Shown piece after piece: positions 31,709 through 32,733 of a DNA stretch of 32,733 bases (positions are counted from its first letter, which is position 1; the number at the start of each line of letters is the position of its first letter). This stretch comes from Oligoflexia bacterium. Its GTDB lineage: Bacteria > Bdellovibrionota > UBA1018. A program made the position numbers and the translations under genes. A model generated the notes under the pieces. The model worked only from the letters and a program-made list of their open reading frames with translations, did no database searches and had not been told where the DNA came from. The DNA lies in the NCBI GenBank assembly GCA_903881565.1, contig CAIRTR010000307.1, forward strand, positions 1 to 32,733. Direction: 5' to 3'.

Positions 31709-32733
31709 CCCATAGTTCAATGGAAAGCCAGATGCCGATGGAGGACATGCCGTTACATAGGGGCATGTATGAAGAAGAACTCAAAAAATTCAATTGGAAC
31801 CTTCTCATTCTCGAGGTTCTCCTTTTCGGCATCGGAATTTTCAACCTCATCAGCGCCACGGCCGTTCAAGACAAATCCTTGGGTCTCTACAAGCATCAGC
31901 TCCTCTGGTTTGGCGTGGGCCTCGGGATGACCGGTCTCGTTTTGCTACTCCATTATTCGTTTTTTTCGCGAACCGCCTACGTTATTTACTTTGCCAACCT
32001 CCTCCTTCTGGTCGCGGTCCTGGTCGCGGGTAAAGCGACCTTAGGGGCAAAACGCTGGGTCGGGTTTGGCGCGTTTCGCATTCAACCTTCAGAGTTCATG
32101 AAGCTGGCGTTGGTCATTTGTCTGGCCAAATATTTTGAAACGGATCGAACCGTCGGGGGGTATCGTCTCAAAGACCTGCTTTTACCTGCGATTCTGGTCA
32201 TCCTCCCCGCAGGCTTGATCATGCTTCAACCCGATTTAGGCACGGCGTTGATTATTCTTCTGACGTCGGCAACGATGATGCTTTTCTTGAAACTTGATCC
32301 CAAGACGCTCATGATTCTCATTGTCTGTGCTGGAGTCTCTTTACCGGTCGCTTACAAATGGGGAATGAAGCCCTATCAACGTCAGCGTCTCGTCTCCTTC
32401 TTAGATCCCGCGGCGGATCCTCGAGGTTCCGGCTACAACTCAAAACAATCCCGCATCGCCGTCGGCAGCGGTCAACTTTTTGGAAAAGGCTACAAAAAGG
32501 GCACCCAAAGTCAGTTGAACTTTCTACCGGAGCATCACACCGATTTTATTTTCTCTGTTTATGCTGAAGAGCACGGCTTTGTGGGGTGCTTTATTTTGCT
32601 CTGCCTCTACCTGGCCTTTTTACTTAATGGACTTTCGGTCGGCTACCAATCCAACGACAAATTTGCGCTCTTGCTTGCGCTGGGCATTATCACGACTTTT
32701 TTTTGGCACATCTTCATCAACATCGGGATGGTG
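31705..32733 (+). CDS. rodA: RodA peptidoglycan glycosyltransferase (partial)
   Basis: The first 343 residues of a SEDS-family inner-membrane glycosyltransferase that polymerises lipid II with PBP2. Visible features are successive membrane helices from about residue 35, [24 protein letters not shown] (the KRWI..G...QPSE.MK signature), [13 protein letters not shown]-like as [12 protein letters not shown], and the [22 protein letters not shown] loop followed by [17 protein letters not shown] with the conserved Asp. The ATG at 31705 overlaps the mrdA stop (ATGA). A hydrophilic 30-residue N-terminal extension rich in Met precedes the first helix, longer than usual; later methionines at 31720-31765 may be the real start. 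The gene is cut by the window edge. Confidence 0.95.
   Translation, partial: MTHSSMESQMPMEDMPLHRGMYEEELKKFNWNLLILEVLLFGIGIFNLISATAVQDKSLGLYKHQLLWFGVGLGMTGLVLLLHYSFFSRTAYVIYFANLLLLVAVLVAGKATLGAKRWVGFGAFRIQPSEFMKLALVICLAKYFETDRTVGGYRLKDLLLPAILVILPAGLIMLQPDLGTALIILLTSATMMLFLKLDPKTLMILIVCAGVSLPVAYKWGMKPYQRQRLVSFLDPAADPRGSGYNSKQSRIAVGSGQLFGKGYKKGTQSQLNFLPEHHTDFIFSVYAEEHGFVGCFILLCLYLAFLLNGLSVGYQSNDKFALLLALGIITTFFWHIFINIGMV

Overview
The window is a dense stretch of bacterial chromosome (about 50% GC by eye, gaps mostly under 150 bp) from a Gram-negative, rod-forming, flagellated or gliding species. Lipoprotein signals, a predicted outer-membrane barrel, FtsB, the MreCD/PBP2/RodA elongasome, chemotaxis and NtrC-type sigma-54 control all fit. 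The gene mix and the 'MKQLSFLPK' type of REP-associated transposase suggest Bdellovibrionota or another lineage of the former Deltaproteobacteria. That placement is inference; no rRNA or marker search could be run. I see no prophage, integrative element, CRISPR array, rRNA or tRNA.

Left part (1-6300): the tail of pntB, a CBS-pair protein, enolase overlapping an FtsB-like gene, then on the minus strand an orphan CpaF/TadA ATPase with an odd cupredoxin-like exported protein, and a nitrate-sensor-type chemoreceptor. A 19-bp palindrome, which reads as a sigma-54 promoter in both directions, separates the chemoreceptor from a small plus-strand gene of unknown function.

Middle minus-strand cluster (12948 down to 6632): an acidic unknown protein, rsmD, coaD, a class I aminotransferase broken by a one-base frameshift, a lipoprotein, an outer-membrane barrel protein and a PIN-PhoH ATPase. 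They lie nose to tail with overlaps or short gaps and are probably co-transcribed. A divergent AT-rich control region with four phased nonamers separates them from a 2.7-kb plus-strand gene. Its product looks like an N6-adenine DNA methyltransferase that has lost its catalytic motifs; I consider it the most interesting object in the window.

Regulatory block (15875-22704): a lipoprotein gene with a near-consensus sigma-54 promoter and a strong terminator, then an overlapping three-gene unit: a cysteine-containing V4R-like protein, an NtrB-type histidine kinase and an NtrC-type activator. This may be a three-component sigma-54 system acting on nearby promoters. Convergent to it are an exported protein and a TPR-winged-helix regulator.

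Variable patch (22754-26880): an alpha/beta hydrolase, an acetyltransferase remnant, a G-quadruplex-like tract, a REP-type transposase and two divergent exported proteins, one with a promoter placed for a nearly leaderless mRNA.

Right part (26883-32733): a PpiD/SurA-like chaperone without its isomerase domain, divergent from the cell-elongation operon mreC-mreD-mrdA-rodA. rodA runs off the window end.
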